Assembly (NCBI GenBank): GCA_947471745.1
Contig: CANJKZ010000934.1
Coordinates: 124,001 to 188,000 of the forward strand
Origin: Closterium sp. Naga37s-1
Taxonomy: Eukaryota > Streptophyta > Zygnematophyceae > Desmidiales > Closteriaceae
DNA length: 64,000 bases
Direction: 5' to 3'
The translations under genes and the position numbers were made by a program. The notes under the pieces were generated by a model. It searched no databases. It worked only from the letters and a program-made list of their open reading frames with translations, and was not told the DNA's origin. This document shows positions 22,611-35,329 of this stretch, piece by piece. The stretch's first letter is position 1, and every line of letters starts with the position of its first letter.

Positions 22611-24297
22611 CTGTTACCTGAGTGTCCCACCCGACCCGGGCATTGCGGCTGCTGCTCTAGGTGCTAGTGCGTCTGCTGCTCCAGGTACTGGTGAGTCTGC
22701 TGCTCCAGGTGCTGGTGAGTCTGCTCTCTCTGGTAATGCACCTACTGAGGCCTTGCACACTTTCACACTTGACTCTGGTGCTTCGCGCTCTTTCTTTCGC
22801 GACAGCACCACACTCACGCCGCTCAGTCGGCCTGTCGCAGTCTCCCTTGCTGACCCCTCTGGGGGCCCAGTCCTTGCGCACTCTTCCACGGTTCTACCGT
22901 GTCCTGCGGCCCCGTCGGGCTTGCTGTCGGGACTCCACATCCCCTTGTTCTCTACGAACTTGGTGAGTGGAGCTGACCTCCAGGACGCGTGGGTTGACCA
23001 GTTCGCCCCTGGAGGTCAGCGTGTGACCCACTGCACTTGCTCTCGGACGGGCCGCCACCTGGCCACGTTCACCCGTCGGCCAGGGTCGAGTCTGTACACA
23101 CTGACTACTGCGCCTCCTCCGGTCTCTGCGTCTGGTCAGGTAGCTGCGTCTAGTCAGGTGTTTGCTGCCGCGTCCAGGTCTAGTCCTGCGTCTGCCCCCT
23201 GCTCGTGTCGACCTCTGTCGCACGAGACTCTCCTTTGGCACCACCGCCTTGGTCACCCCTCCCTGCCTCGTCTTCGAGGTATGGCCTCCCGTACCCTTGT
23301 CTCGGGTCTACCCCGGTCCCTCCCTCCCCTTCCTCCGGGGCCTGCCCCTACCTGTGTTCCCTGTGTCGAGGGCCGGCAGCGCGCCGCTCCTCACTCCTCC
23401 ACGTTCCCTCCGACTGAGGCTCCTCTACAGACTCTTCACATGGACGTGTGGGGCCCAGCCCGCGTCCGTGGACAGGGTCACGAGCGTTACTTCCTGCTGG
23501 TCGTTGACGACTACTCGCGTTACACCACAGTCTTCCCCTTGCGCAGCAAGGGTGAGGTCCCTGAGGTGTTGATCGACTGGATCCGCGGTACTCGTCGCCA
23601 GCTCAGCGAGAGTTTCGGCTCGGACCTTCCTGTTCTGCGTCTGCACTCAGACAGAGGTGGTGACTTTTCCTCCGACCTCCTGAGGGCCTTCAGTCGTGCG
23701 GAGGGCATCCGCCAGACGTTCACGCTTCCGGCCTCCCCACAGCAAAATGGGATTGCTGAGCGCCGCATTGGCATGGTCATGGACGTCGCTCGTACGTCCA
23801 TGATCCATGTGGCTGCTCCCCATTTTCTGTGGCCGTTCGCGGTTCAGTACGCTGCGCATCAGATCAACCTTCAGCCTTGTGTCTCCTTGCCGGAGACCAC
23901 ACCTACTCTGCGGTGGACGGGGAAGGTTGGTGATGCGTCCGCGTTCCGTGTCTGGGGATCTCGAGCTTTTGTCCGCGATACTTCAGCGGACAAGCTGTCC
24001 TCCCGTGCCGTTCCCTGTGTCTTCCTTGGCTTCCCTCCTGACGCACCCGGGTGGCAGTTCTACCACCCCACCTCGCGTCGTGTTCTGTCCTCTCAGGACG
24101 TCACGTTTGACGAGTCGGTGTCTTACTACCGTCTCTTTCCCTACCGCACTGCCTCTCTCTCCCCCCCCGCCGCTCTTCCTAGCACCAGGTACTCCCCCGG
24201 TAGACCCCCTCCCCCCTCAGGGTCCTGCCCCCTCAGGTGTGTCCCAAGTAGACCCTGCCGAGCCGGTCGAGGTAGCTGTCGACTCAGGTGCTGCTAG
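22597..24297 (+). pseudogene. Protease-integrase part of pol of A
   Basis: Aspartic protease motif FTLDSGASRSFFRD, GAG-pre-integrase LWHHRLGHPSLPRL, and an integrase core with HSDRGGDFSS and NGIAERRIGM segments. Fossil. Confidence 0.85.
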
Positions 24298-24389
24298 GGG
24301 TGCTGAGACTGGGGGTGCGGGGACTGGGGGTGCTGAGCCTGAGTGTGTGGAGCCTGGGGGTGCTGAGTCTGGGCGTGCTGAGCCTGGGG

Positions 24390-24736
24390 TGTCAGAGGTC
24401 CACTGGTGATCCCCGATTGATCCTAGGGAAGGGTTACAGGCTCGTTGTCCTGGGGGGTTATGGGCGCACTCTGACCCGCTACTTAACAAGCCCTTCTATC
24501 CCAATGGTCTAGTGACTGGGATTCTGACATGGTATTAGAGCGAAGGTCTTGGGTTCGAATCCCAGTGTGTGCACTTCGGGCATCCCAGTGCGGGGGGGTG
24601 TCAGAGGTCCACTGGTGATCCCCGATTGATCCTAGGGAAGGGTTACAGGCTCGTTGTCCTGGGGGGTTATGGGCGCACTGACCCGCTACTTAACAAGCCC
24701 TTTTATCCCAATGGTCTAGTGGTTGGGATTCTGACA
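24390..24736 (+). mobile_element. Complete TRIM element in A, 347 bp
   Basis: LTR 24390-24529 (140 bp), internal segment 24530-24598 with primer site TGGTATTAGAGC and a G-run, LTR 24599-24736 (138 bp). The flanks TGGGG and AGGGG agree in four of five bases, so the target duplication is imperfect. It sits in the linker repeat of A. Confidence 0.87.
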
Positions 24737-24879
24737 AGGGGGTGCTGAGCCTGGGCGTGTAGAGCCTGAGGGTACTGCGTCTGGAGGTGCTGAGCCTGCA
24801 CGTGCTGAGTCTGGAGGTGCTCTAGGTGTCCCGTCGCGGCGGGAGCCCCTCTCTCCACAGCAGCTTCGTGAGTGGTACT

Positions 24880-25260
24880 CTCGGCGCTGTCGAGGTGCTG
24901 CTGGTGCTGGTGCTGGTGCTGCTGGAGCTGCTGGAGCTGCTTGAGGTGCTGTTGGAGCTGCTGGAGGTGCTGCTGGTGCTAGAGGTGCTACTGGTGCTGG
25001 AGCTACTGGAGCTGCTGGAGCTGCTGGAGGTGCTGCTGGTGCTGGAGCTGCTGGAGCTGCTGGAGGTGCTGCTGGAGCTGCTGGAGGTGCTGCTGGTGCT
25101 GGAGGTGCTGCTGGTGCTGGAGCTGCTGGAGCTGCTGGAGCTGCTGCAGGTGCTGCTGGAGCTGCTAGCGGTGCTACTGGTGCTGGAGCTGCTGGAGGTG
25201 CTGCTGGTGCTGGAGCTGCTGGAGCTGCTAGAGGTGCTGCTGGGACTGGAGACCCTGGGG
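24880..25260 (+). repeat. GCTGGAGCTGCTGGTGCT-type repeats in the linker of A
   Basis: Imperfect short repeats that in the pol frame give a Gly-Ala-rich tract between integrase and RT; in G the same place (about 33040-33250, minus) carries a shorter version. Confidence 0.75.
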
Positions 25261-25505
25261 CTGAGGGTACCGGTTCTGTCTCTGCTGTTTCTGGAGGCGC
25301 TGCGCGGCCGCGGCCGTACTACGTTCCACTCCTTCAGCAGGTTCTTGGTTCCCCGCCTTCTCCTGGTCCTCCTCCTCCTTTCCTGAGTCCACCGCCTGTC
25401 CAGTCCCAGTCGCAATTACCGTCGGCCTCTCCGCTGCCTGGTCTCTCTCCTTACTCTGGACCGACTAGAGGTGTTACGGAGCGTCGTGAGCCTGAGTCCC
25501 GTCTT

Positions 25506-26762
25506 GTGTCGCCTGAGTCTCGTTCTGCGTCGCCTGTCCGTATTGTTCGCGCTGGTCGTGTTTCGCGTCCACGTCCTCCTCCTGTCCCTGGCACTCACTC
25601 TATGACCCTGCGTCCTTCCACTGCTCCACAGCGTGTCCCTCTGCCGTCTCCTCCTCCGTCCTCTCTTCCTGCCGGTCCGGACCCTGCGTCTGACTCCCTA
25701 CGTGCTGCTAGTCCGACTGTCTCGCGCTTTCTGGCCACTGCTGTCACTGACACTCTGTTTGAGTCCACTGCTGCGTCTGCTCTTGTTGCTGAGCTGGTTG
25801 ACTTTGCTGCAGCCTGTCGCCTAGACTACGCCACTAGTCTTGTTGCTGAGTCTGCGTCTGTCTGTCCTCCGTCCGTCGGGGGTGAGTGTGCTCTTGGCAC
25901 GGACGTTCTTGAGGACAGACAGGAGGAGTTTGAGTGCTTTGCCGCTACTGTACCTCATCTCGTGTCCATGCTGCTTGCCCCTGAGGGAACCCCGCGCTCT
26001 TACGCAGAGGCGATAGAGGGTCCCTACTCCTCTCAGTGGCAGGCAGCCATGGACGCCGAGATGGCTTCCTGGAAGTCCACAGGCACCTACGTAGACGAGG
26101 TTCCCCCACCTGGGGCGAACATCGTCAGTGGCATGTGGATCTTCGGGGTGAAGCGGCCGCCGGGTTCTCCGCCTGCCTTCAAGGCGCGTTACGTTGCACG
26201 TGGCTTCAGCCAGCGACAGGGAGTTTACTTCTTTCAGACCTTCTCCCCTACCCCAAAGATGACCACTCTTCGGGTACTGCTGCACGTTGCTGCTCAGTGT
26301 GACTACGAGCTCCACTCGCTTGACTTCAGCACAGCCTTCCTACAGGGCAGCCTGCACGAGGAGATCTGGCTGCGCCGCCCACCTGGCTTCACTGGGTCGT
26401 TTCCTGCTGGTACCCAGTGGAGCCTCCGGCGGCCAGTCTACGGTCTCCGCCAGGCACCCCATGAGTGGCACGACACACTCAGGACGACTCTTGCTGCTCT
26501 TGGTTTTGCTCCTTCCACTTCTGACCCTTCTCTGTTTTTACGCACTGACACTGCTCTGCCGTCGTTCTACGTTCTCGTGTACGTAGACGACCTCGTCTTT
26601 GCTACTGCTGACACTGAGGCACTCGCCCACGTGAAGTCCGAGCTGCAGAAGCGACACACGTGCACAGACCTGGGTGAGCTGACAAGCTATCTTGGCTTGC
26701 GGATCACCCGGGACAGAGCACAGCGCACCATTACCTTGACTCAGTCACACATGGTGCAGTAG
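25506..26762 (+). pseudogene. Linker end and RT of A
   Basis: Pro/Ser-rich linker then copia reverse transcriptase (KARYVARGFSQRQG, TAFLQGSLHEEIW, YVDDLVFATAD). Fossil. Confidence 0.85.
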
Positions 26763-26885
26763 GTCCTTCAGCGCTTCGGCTTCACGTACTCCTCGCCACA
26801 GTCCACTCCTCTGCCTACCAGTCACTCGCTCTCAGCTCCACCTTCGGACGAGTCCGTAGAGCCGAGTGGCCCGTATCCAGAGCTT

Positions 26886-27563
26886 GTGGGCTGCCTCATG
26901 TACCTGATGACTTGCACACGACCTGACCTCGCATACCCTCTCAGCCTTCTGGCTCGTTACGTGGCTCCCGGCAGGCACCGAAAGGTGCACTGGGATGCTG
27001 CGAAGAGGGTGTTGCGATACTTGTGCAGTACATCGGGCATGGAGCTTGTGCTTGGAGGACGGGCTCGAGTTGTCCTCACTGGTCACGCTGACGCCTCCTG
27101 GGTTGACGACTTGACTACGCAGCGGTCGTCACAGGGTTACACCTTTAGTCTTGGCTCCGGTTCTGTCTCTTGGCGGTCTAGCCACTCTTCTTCTGTTCTC
27201 AGCTCCAGTTGTGAGGCTGAGATCTACGCTGGGGCCATGGCTGCACAGGAGCTACGCTGGCTCACCTACCTGCTGATCGACTTGGGAGAGGCGCCTCGTT
27301 CTCCTCCAGTTCTGTACGTCGACAACAAGGCCATGCTGGCCTTGTGTCAGGAGCACAGACTGGAGCACAGAACGAAGCACATTGCTCTACGCTACTTCCT
27401 TGCTCGAGAGTTGCAGCAGCGTGGCCAGCTTCGTCTTGCTTACGTGGCCTCTCAGGCCAACACTGCTGATGTTTTCACCAAGGCACTTCAGCCTTGTGAT
27501 CATCAGCGTTTCTGTACTGTTCTAGGCCTTGTACCTACTGTGCCTCACTTGCTTACTTCTTGA
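26886..27563 (+). pseudogene. RT end and RNase H of A
   Basis: Contains MTCTRPDLAYPLSLLARYVA, then the RNase H region (HADASWVDDL, SCEAEIYAGAMAAQELRW, QANTADVFTKAL). Fossil. Confidence 0.85.
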
Positions 27564-27792
27564 CTCTGCTTGTATTGTACTCTCTATACATATACCTGCA
27601 TGCTTACACTTGCTAGGTTGTGTTCACTGTATTGTTTGTTCTCCTTTATATAACTCTGCATGTGAACTGGCCTTGTGGCCATTTGCTTGTGCTCAGACTG
27701 CGTGGTGACTTTGTGATCCACCCTGAGCTTGCTTTGCCTTTCTTGACTGGTCTTGTGACCTCTTGTTCTCCCCCACTTTGCCTATGGGGGTG

Positions 27793-27918
27793 TGTCAAAC
27801 TTATATGCTATAGTCTATCTAGGCTGTAGTGGGGTAGTTCATATAGGGTACAACACTTTTAGGTTTCCTACTTGTACCCACCTGCTTTCTAGTTCGTTCA
27901 TTCGCTCACATTCTAACA
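27793..27918 (+). repeat. 3' LTR of A
   Basis: 126 bp; a CTATGGGGGTG purine-rich end precedes it and CGGAC follows. It is closer to the LTR of G than to its own partner at 13270. Confidence 0.9.
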
Positions 27919-27923
27919 CGGAC

Positions 27924-30312
27924 ATCCGTGCACACACAGCCCGAATCAGCAGCAGTCGACAACACCGCAACGTCAACTTCGGCCTTCAAGCAATCAAGTA
28001 GCCTCTACGCAGGCGCATCCCACCAGTCAAGTGCAGTCTTCAACATCTTCAACGAAAAAACCTGCACAAGGAACAAGAAACATCGTGAGCTGCATGACAA
28101 AAACGACGGACTCCTGCATCACCGGGTCACCAGCCCACTACTCACCAGAAGAACAGCTCGATGAAAGGACTCCTCGCCGTGAATCACTGGAGCCCAACCG
28201 GACGTATGCAGCCATCCCGCAGAGCAAGCTGTCCGGTCAAGACACTTAGTTCTTGGACAGTTGCTGCGGACAGCACATGTGCTCCTCGAGTTGCTTCGTT
28301 CAACAAGAACATCAACTTCAGCGTGAAGTCGTCATCACCGTGGCCAACAACCAGAACCTGCACACACGACGACAAGGAATCGTGCAACTTCAGTCTCGAG
28401 AAACTAATGTTATCTTGCAAATGTCTAAGGTTTTAATTGCAGAAGGACTCGGCTACAACTTACTCAGCGTCAGCCAACTGATGGCGAAAGGCATCCATCT
28501 CGAAGCCGATAGTACCACTCAGGAGTTCAAGTTATTCCACGGTAAAGGAGGACTCTACATCGGCAGAGCAGTCTTGAAGAACAACGTCTTCGTTCTTGAT
28601 TTTGTACCGGACCAAGGAACCGCCGACAGCGATGCCATCGTCAACTTCGCTTCTTGGACACATCCACCGGACCTCGATCCCGACTTCAGCCCTGGAGGAT
28701 TCTGGTATTCACATACCATACTTGAAGCAGAAAGAACACATGCATTAGCAACAATCTGGCAAGAAGAAACACAATCGATAGCAGCAAAGACAACATCGGC
28801 AACAACAACATCTCTTACAGTGCCAATCGCGAGCTCTTCGACGGCACCAACCTTCATCGACAACTCTTCACCGACTCCTGCGCAGCACTTAGCTCCTACT
28901 CCACGTGAAGTTCACAGAAGCGCCAACTTCACCGCGGGTTTTTACTCCAACTCCGACCTATACAGACGCTCACCCGGACATCGTGCGAGCGAATCCCTGT
29001 GGCACAAAAGACTGGGTCATCCAAGCAACACCACGTTAAACAATACAATCAAGGCAGCAGTGCTCGACAAAGATTCACTCCTTCGCCCCGACGACAGAGA
29101 ACACCAACGAGTCCGAGGAACATGCTTTACCTGTCCCGAAGCCGACTTACCCCATCAACCGTTCGCCTCTCACCATAATCCAAGCGCGCCAGCCTACGCA
29201 CCACTCGAGAAAGTATATAGCGACATCCTGTATACTCGCGAACAAGGACAAGGAGCATATAATTACGTGATTACTTTCATCGACGCCGCCACCCGTTACG
29301 TCTGGCACCTAAATCTCCCAAGTCGCGACATGGCCTTCGAAGCTTTCGTCGCCTGGCTACCTGTGGCAGAACGAGAATCAGGAGTAAAGCTGAAAAGCTT
29401 CCAGTCTAACGGAGGAGAGGAATATCAGTCCCAAAGATTCAAACAGTACCTCGCCAAACGAGGCATCAAGCGACTCATCTCGCTTCCCTACGCCCATCAA
29501 CAGCAAGGCGTGGCAGAGCGGATGAACAGGACTCTCCAGAACACCATGCGCAAACTGCTGCGTGGCATGCGACTGCCCAGCCACCAGTGGCCTGAGGCGA
29601 TGGACCACGCTGTTATGCTGCACAACTTGCTCTCGTCGTCATCACTACCGAACAACGCATCACCGCACCTGCTGTGGACAGGAAAACTGGGCAACAAAAA
29701 ACTGTTACGAGACTTCGGGTGCATGGTACAGTACCGCCCGCACACTGCAAGAGCCGGAAGATTTTCTCAACGAGCACAGTGGGGACTACAGCTGGGCATC
29801 GAAAAGCATTACAACGCATGGAAGATTTTTGACATCCACTCAAAGGACACAGTAGCAGCACGTGATGTCATCTTCTACGAGCGACTCACACTTCAAACGT
29901 ACCTGGACAACTTGGCAGCAAATCGAGACCTCACGGGCGGCTTCCGTGGCAACCGAGCCTTCGCTTCAGCAGCAGACGAAGCTGACTGGGACGAGCAAAA
30001 CGTGGACAACGCATCCGAGGAAGCAGGACCACTCCCATACTGCTCCGTGCCCATCCCGATGGATAACGAAAATCCTCGCGAAAGTGTCAACGCCGAAACT
30101 TACTTCGACTTTGCTGACACCGGTTACGTTACACCTCAACCGGTCGACACCAACATCTCCGAACGCATAGGACCAAACTTCTTACCAGACCCTGAAGCAG
30201 GAGACGAAGCAGCTTATCCAGAGGACACAAATCTCCCGCGCTACACCCAGAGTGGTCTGCAGATACTGGGACTCGTCACCGCTGTCCACGGATCAGCACC
30301 ACCTAAAGAGCC
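27924..30312 (+). pseudogene. Protease and integrase region of B
   Basis: Resumes the B polyprotein after A. It shows a LGYNLLSVSQL segment (after the protease), a GAG-pre-integrase SLWHKRLGHPS, and an integrase core with VITFIDAATRYVW, SNGGEEY and QGVAERMNRTL. It is cut at 30312 by element G. Fossil. Confidence 0.85.
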
Positions 30313-30443
30313 TGTTAGAATCTGGAACGAATGAATGACTGAACTAGCAAGCAGGTGGGTACAAGTAGGAAACCTAAAAGTGTTGTACCCTATATGAACT
30401 ACCCCACTACAGCCTAGATAGACTATAGCATATAAGTTTGACA
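30313..30443 (-). repeat. 3' LTR of G
   Basis: 131 bp; ends read TGTTAGAATC...AAGTTTGACA on the plus strand. Confidence 0.92.
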
Positions 30444-30672
30444 CACCCCCATAGGCAAAGTGGGGGAGAACAAGAGGTCACAAGACCAGTCAAGAAAGGC
30501 AAAGCAAGCTCAGGGTGGATCACAAAGTCACCACGCAGTCTGAGCACAAGCAAATGGCCACAAGGCCAGTTCACATGCAGAGTTATATAAAGGAGAACAA
30601 ACAATACAGTGAACACAACCTAGCAAGTGTAAGCATGCAGGTATATGTATAGAGAGTACAGTACAAGCAGAG

Positions 30673-32394
30673 TCAAGAAGTAAGCAAGTGAGGCACAGTA
30701 GGTACAAGGCCTAGAACAGTACAGAAACGCTGAAGATCAGCAGTGTTGGCCTGAGAGGCCACGTAAGCAAGACGAAGCTGACCACGTTGCTGTAACTCCC
30801 GAGCAAGGAAGTAGCGCAGAGCAATGTGCTTCGTTCTGTGCTCCAGTCTGTGCTCCTGACACAAGGCAAGCATTGCCTTGTTGTCGACGTACAGAACTGG
30901 AGGAGAACGAGGCGCCTCTCCCAAGTCGGCCAGCAGGTAGGTAAGCCAGCGTAACTCCTGTGCAGCCATGGCCCCAGCGTAGATCTCAGCCTCACAACTG
31001 GAGCTGAGAACAGAAGAAGAGCGAGTAGACCGCCAAGAGACAGAACCGGAGCCAAGACTGAAGGTGTAACCCTGTGACGACCGCTGCGTAGCCAAGTCGT
31101 CAACCCAGGAAGCGTCTGCGTGACCAGTGAGGACAACTCGAGCCCGTCCTCCAAGAACGAGCCCCATGCCTGACGTACTGCACAAGTAGCGCAACACCCT
31201 CTTTGCAGCATCCCAGTGCACCTTTCGGTGCCTACCGGGAGCCACGTAGCGAGCCAGAAGGCTGAGAGGGTATGCGAGGTCAGGTCGTGTGCAAGTCATC
31301 AGGTACATGAGGCAGCCCACAAGCTCTGGATACGGGCCACTCGGCTCTACGGACTCGTCCAAAGGTGGAGCTGAGAGCGAGTGACTGGTAGGCAGAGGAG
31401 TGGACTGTGGCGAGGAGTACGTGAAGCCGAAGCGCTGAAGGACCTGCTGCACCATGTGTGACTGAGTCAAGGTAATGGTGCGCTGTGCTCTGTCCCGGGT
31501 GATCCGCAAGCCAAGATAGCTTGTCAGCTCACCTAGGTCTGTGCACGTGTGTCTCTTCTGCAGCTCGGACTTCACGTGGGCGAGTGCCTCAGTGTCAGCA
31601 GTAGCAAAGACCAAGTCGTCTACGGACACGAGAACGTAGAACGGCGGCAGAGTGGTGTCAGTGCGTAAAAACAGAGACGGGTCAGCAGTGGAAGGAGCAA
31701 AACCAAGAGCAGCAAGAGTCGTCCTGAGTGTGTCGTGCCACTCACGGGGTGCCTGGCGGAGACCGTAGACTGGTCGGCGGAGGCTCCACTGGGTACCAGC
31801 AAGAAACGACCCAGTGAAGCCAGGTGGGCGGTGCAGCCAGATCTCCTCGTGCAGGCTGCCCTGTAGGAAGGCTATGCTGAAGTCAAGCGAGTGTAGCTCG
31901 TAGTCACGCTGAGCGGCGACGTGCAGTAGCACCCGAAGAGTAGTCATCTTCGGGGTAGGGGAGAAGGTCTGGAAGAAGTCAACTCCCTGTCGCTGACTGA
32001 AGCCACGTGCAACGTAACGCGCCTTGAAGACAGGTGGATAACCAGGCGGCCGCTTCACCCTGAAGATCCACATGCCACTGACGATGTTCGCCCCAGGCGG
32101 GGGAACCTCGTCGACGTAGGTGCGTGTGGACTTCCAGGAAGCCATCTCGGCGTCCATGGCTGCCTGCCACTGAGAGGAGTAGGGACCCTCTATCGCCTCT
32201 GCGTAAGAGCGCGGGGTCGGGATGTCTGGTGCATCCGGGTCTCCTTCAGGGGCAAGCAGCATGGACACGAGATGAGGTACAGTAGCGGCAAAGCACTCAA
32301 ACTCCTCCTGTCTGTCCTCAAGAACGTCCGTGCCAAGAGCACACTCACCCCCGTCGGACGGAGCAGACAGACGCAGACGCAGACTCAGCAACAA
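30673..32394 (-). pseudogene. RT-RNase H part of pol of G
   Basis: Copia RT with FKARYVARGFSQRQG and the DDLVFATAD catalytic stretch, then RNase H ending in the QANTAD segment. Fossil part of G. Confidence 0.87.
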
Positions 32395-33964
32395 GACTAG
32401 TGGCGTAGTCTAGGCGACAGGCTGCAGCAAATTCAACAAGCTCAGCAACGAGAGCAGACGCAGCAGTGGACTCAAACAAAGGGTCGGTGACAGCAGTGGC
32501 CAGAAAGCACGTGACAGCAGGACTAGCAGCACAAAGGGAGTCAGACTCAGGGTCCGGACCGTCAGGAAGGGAGGACGCAGGAGGAGACGGCAGAGGGACA
32601 CGCTGTGGAGCAGTGGAAGGACGTAGTGTCATAGAGTGAGTGCCAGGGACAGGAGGAGGACGCGGACGCAAAACACGACGACCAGCGCGAACAGTGCGGA
32701 CATGCGACGCAGAACGAGACTCAGGTGACGCAGGACGAGACTCAGGCGACACAGGACGCGACTCAGGCTCATGACGCTCAGTAAGACCTCTAGTCGGTCC
32801 AGAGTAAGGAGAAGGACCAGGCAGTGGAGAGGCCGGCTGTAACTGCGACTGGGACTGGACAGGCGGTGGACTCAGTACAGGAGGAGTAGGACCAGGAGAA
32901 GGCGGGAGACCAAGAACCTGCTGAAGGAGCGGAACGTAGTACGGTCGCGGCCACGCAGCGCCTCCAAAAACAGCAGAGACAGCACCGGCACCCTCAGCCC
33001 CAGGGTCTCCAGCGACAACTCCTGTAGTACCACCAGTCCCAGCAGCTCCAGTACCCCGAGTACTAGCACCTCCAGGATCAGCTGCTCCAGCACCTCCAGC
33101 AGCTCCAGAACCACCAGGACCTCCAACAGCACCAGTACCACCAGCAGCTCCAGCAGCTCCAGCACCAGCAGCACCTCCAGCAGGTCCAGCACCAGTAGCA
33201 CCTCCAGTAGCTCCAGCATCACCTCCAGCAGCACCAGCAGCACCGCGACAGCGCCGAGCGTACCACTCACGAAGCTGCTGCGGAGAGAGGGGCTCCCACC
33301 GCGACGGGACACCCGGAGAACCCCCAGACTCAGCAAGCGCAGGCTCAGCACCCCCAGACGTAGTACCCCCAGGCTCCACACGCTCAGGCTCAGTACCCCC
33401 AGGCTCAGCACGCCTAGACTCAGCACCCCCAGACTCAGCACCCCCAGGCTCCACACGCTCAGGCTCAGCACCCCTAGCAGCACCTGAGTCGACAGCTACC
33501 TCGACCGGCTCGGCAGGGTCTACCTGGGACACACCTGAGGGGGCAGGACCCTGAGGGGGGAGGGGGTCTACCGGAGGAGTACCTGGTGCTAGGAAGAGTG
33601 GCGGGGGGGGAAGAGAGGCAGTGCGGTAGGGAAAGAGACGGTAGTAAGACACCGACTCGTCAAACGTGACGTCCTGAGAGGACAGAACACGACGCGAGGT
33701 GGGGTGGTAGAATTTCCACCCGGGTGCGTCAGGGGGGGAAGCCAAGGAAGACGCAGGGAACGGCACGGGAGGACAGCTTGTCCGCTGAAGTATCGCGGAC
33801 AAAAGCTCGAGATCCCCAGACACGGAACACAGACGCATCGCCAACCTTCCCCGTCCACCGCAGAGTAGGTGTGGTCTCCGGTAAGGAGACACGAGGCTGA
33901 AGGTTGATCTGATGCGCAGCGTACTGAACCGCGAACGGCCACCGAAAATGGGGAGTCGCCGCAT
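32345..33964 (-). pseudogene. Integrase end and linker of G
   Basis: C-terminal integrase segment (SSQDVTFDESVSYYRLFPYRT) followed by a Gly/Ala/Glu-Pro repeat linker and a Pro-rich tail leading to RT. Fossil. Confidence 0.8.
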
Positions 33965-35216
33965 GGATCATGGACGTACGAGCGACGTCCATGACCATGC
34001 CAATGCGGCGCTCAGCAATCCCATTTTGCTGTGGGGAGGCCGGAAGCATGAACGTCTGGCGGATGCCCTCCGCACGACAGAAGGCCCGCAGAAGGTCGGA
34101 GGAAAACTCACCACCTCTGTCTGAGTGCAGACGCAGAACAGGAAGGTCCGAGCCGAAACTCTCGCTGAGCTGGCGACGGGCACCGCGGATCCAGTCGATC
34201 AACACCTCAGTGACGTCACCCTTGCTGCGCAAGGGGAAGACTGTGGTGTAACGCGAGTAGTCGTCAACGACCAGCAGGAAGTAACGCTCGTGACCCTGTC
34301 CACGGACGCGGGCTGGGCCCCACACGTCTATGTGAAGAGTCTGCAGGGGAGCCTCTGTCGGAGGGAACGTGGAGGAGTGAGGAGCGGCGCACTGCCGGCC
34401 CTCAACACAAGGAACACAGGTAGGGGCAGGCCCCGGAGGAAGGGGAGGGAGGCACCGGGGGAGACCCGAGACAAGGGTACGGGAGGCCATACCTCGAAGA
34501 CGAGGCAGGGAGGGGTGACCAAGGCGGTGGTGCCAAAGGAGAGTCTCGTGCGACAGAGGACGACACGAGCAGGGGGCAGGCGCTAGACTGGACCTGGACG
34601 CGGCAGCAAACACCTGACTAGACGCGGCTACCTGACCAGACGCAGTGACCGGAGGAGACGCAGTAGTCAGTGTGTACAGACTCGACCCAGGCCGACGGGT
34701 GAACGTGGCCAGGTGGCGGCCCGTCCGAGAGCAAGTGCAGTGGGTCACACGCTGACCTCCAGGGGTGAACAGGTCAACCCACGCGTCCTGGAGGTCAGCT
34801 CCACTCACCAAGTTCGTAGAGAACAAGGGGAGGTGGAGTCCCGACAGCAAGCCCGACGGGGCCGCAGGACATGGTAAAACCGTGGAAGAGTGCGCAAGGA
34901 CTGGGCCCCCAGAGGGGTCAGCCAGGGAGACTGCGACAGGCCGACTGAGCGGCGTGAGTGTGGTGCTGTCGCGAGAGAAAGAGCGCGAAGCACCAGAGTC
35001 TAGTGTGAAAGTGTGCAAGGCCTCAGTAGGTGCAGTACCAGAGAGAGCAGACTCACCAGCACCTGGAGCAGCAGACTCACCAGCACCTGGAGCAGCAGAC
35101 TCACCAGTACCTGAAGCAGCAGACGCACTAGCACCTAGAGCATCAGCCTCAATGCCCGGGTCGGGCGGAACACTCAGGTAACAGTCACCCTCAGCACTAT
35201 CAGTCACAGCATACAT
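33729..35216 (-). pseudogene. Protease-integrase part of pol of G
   Basis: FTLDSGASRSF protease motif, LWHHRLGHPSLPRL GAG-pre-integrase, and integrase with the VVDDYSRYTTVFPL, HSDRGGEFSS and NGIAERRIGM segments. Fossil. Confidence 0.87.
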
Positions 35217-35329
35217 GGCAGCAAGGATAGCATCGAAATCAAGATCAAAGATAGCAACATTCTGCTTAAGCAGATCACCCCAGCGAGGGAGCTCAACAAC
35301 GTCAGGAAACTGGGCGCGCCAGGCGTCAG

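Larger units (their letters stand above)
13270..27918 (+). mobile_element. Ty1/copia element A, with H and a TRIM nested inside
   Basis: LTRs of 126 bp at 13270-13395 and 27793-27918 with TG...CA ends and a perfect 5-bp target duplication CGGAC (13265-13269 and 27919-27923) in the gag of B. The primer site is TGGTATTATGAGC at 13396-13408 and the leader motif GGGCCCACCA is at 13439-13448. The parts are: GC-rich repeat leader to about 14220, gag N-terminal part to 14833, nested H, gag C-terminal part from 21788, protease-integrase, nested TRIM, repetitive linker, RT and RNase H. The two LTRs differ at about eight sites by eye, more than expected from its position inside B. Broken by two insertions and several other breaks. 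Confidence 0.9.
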
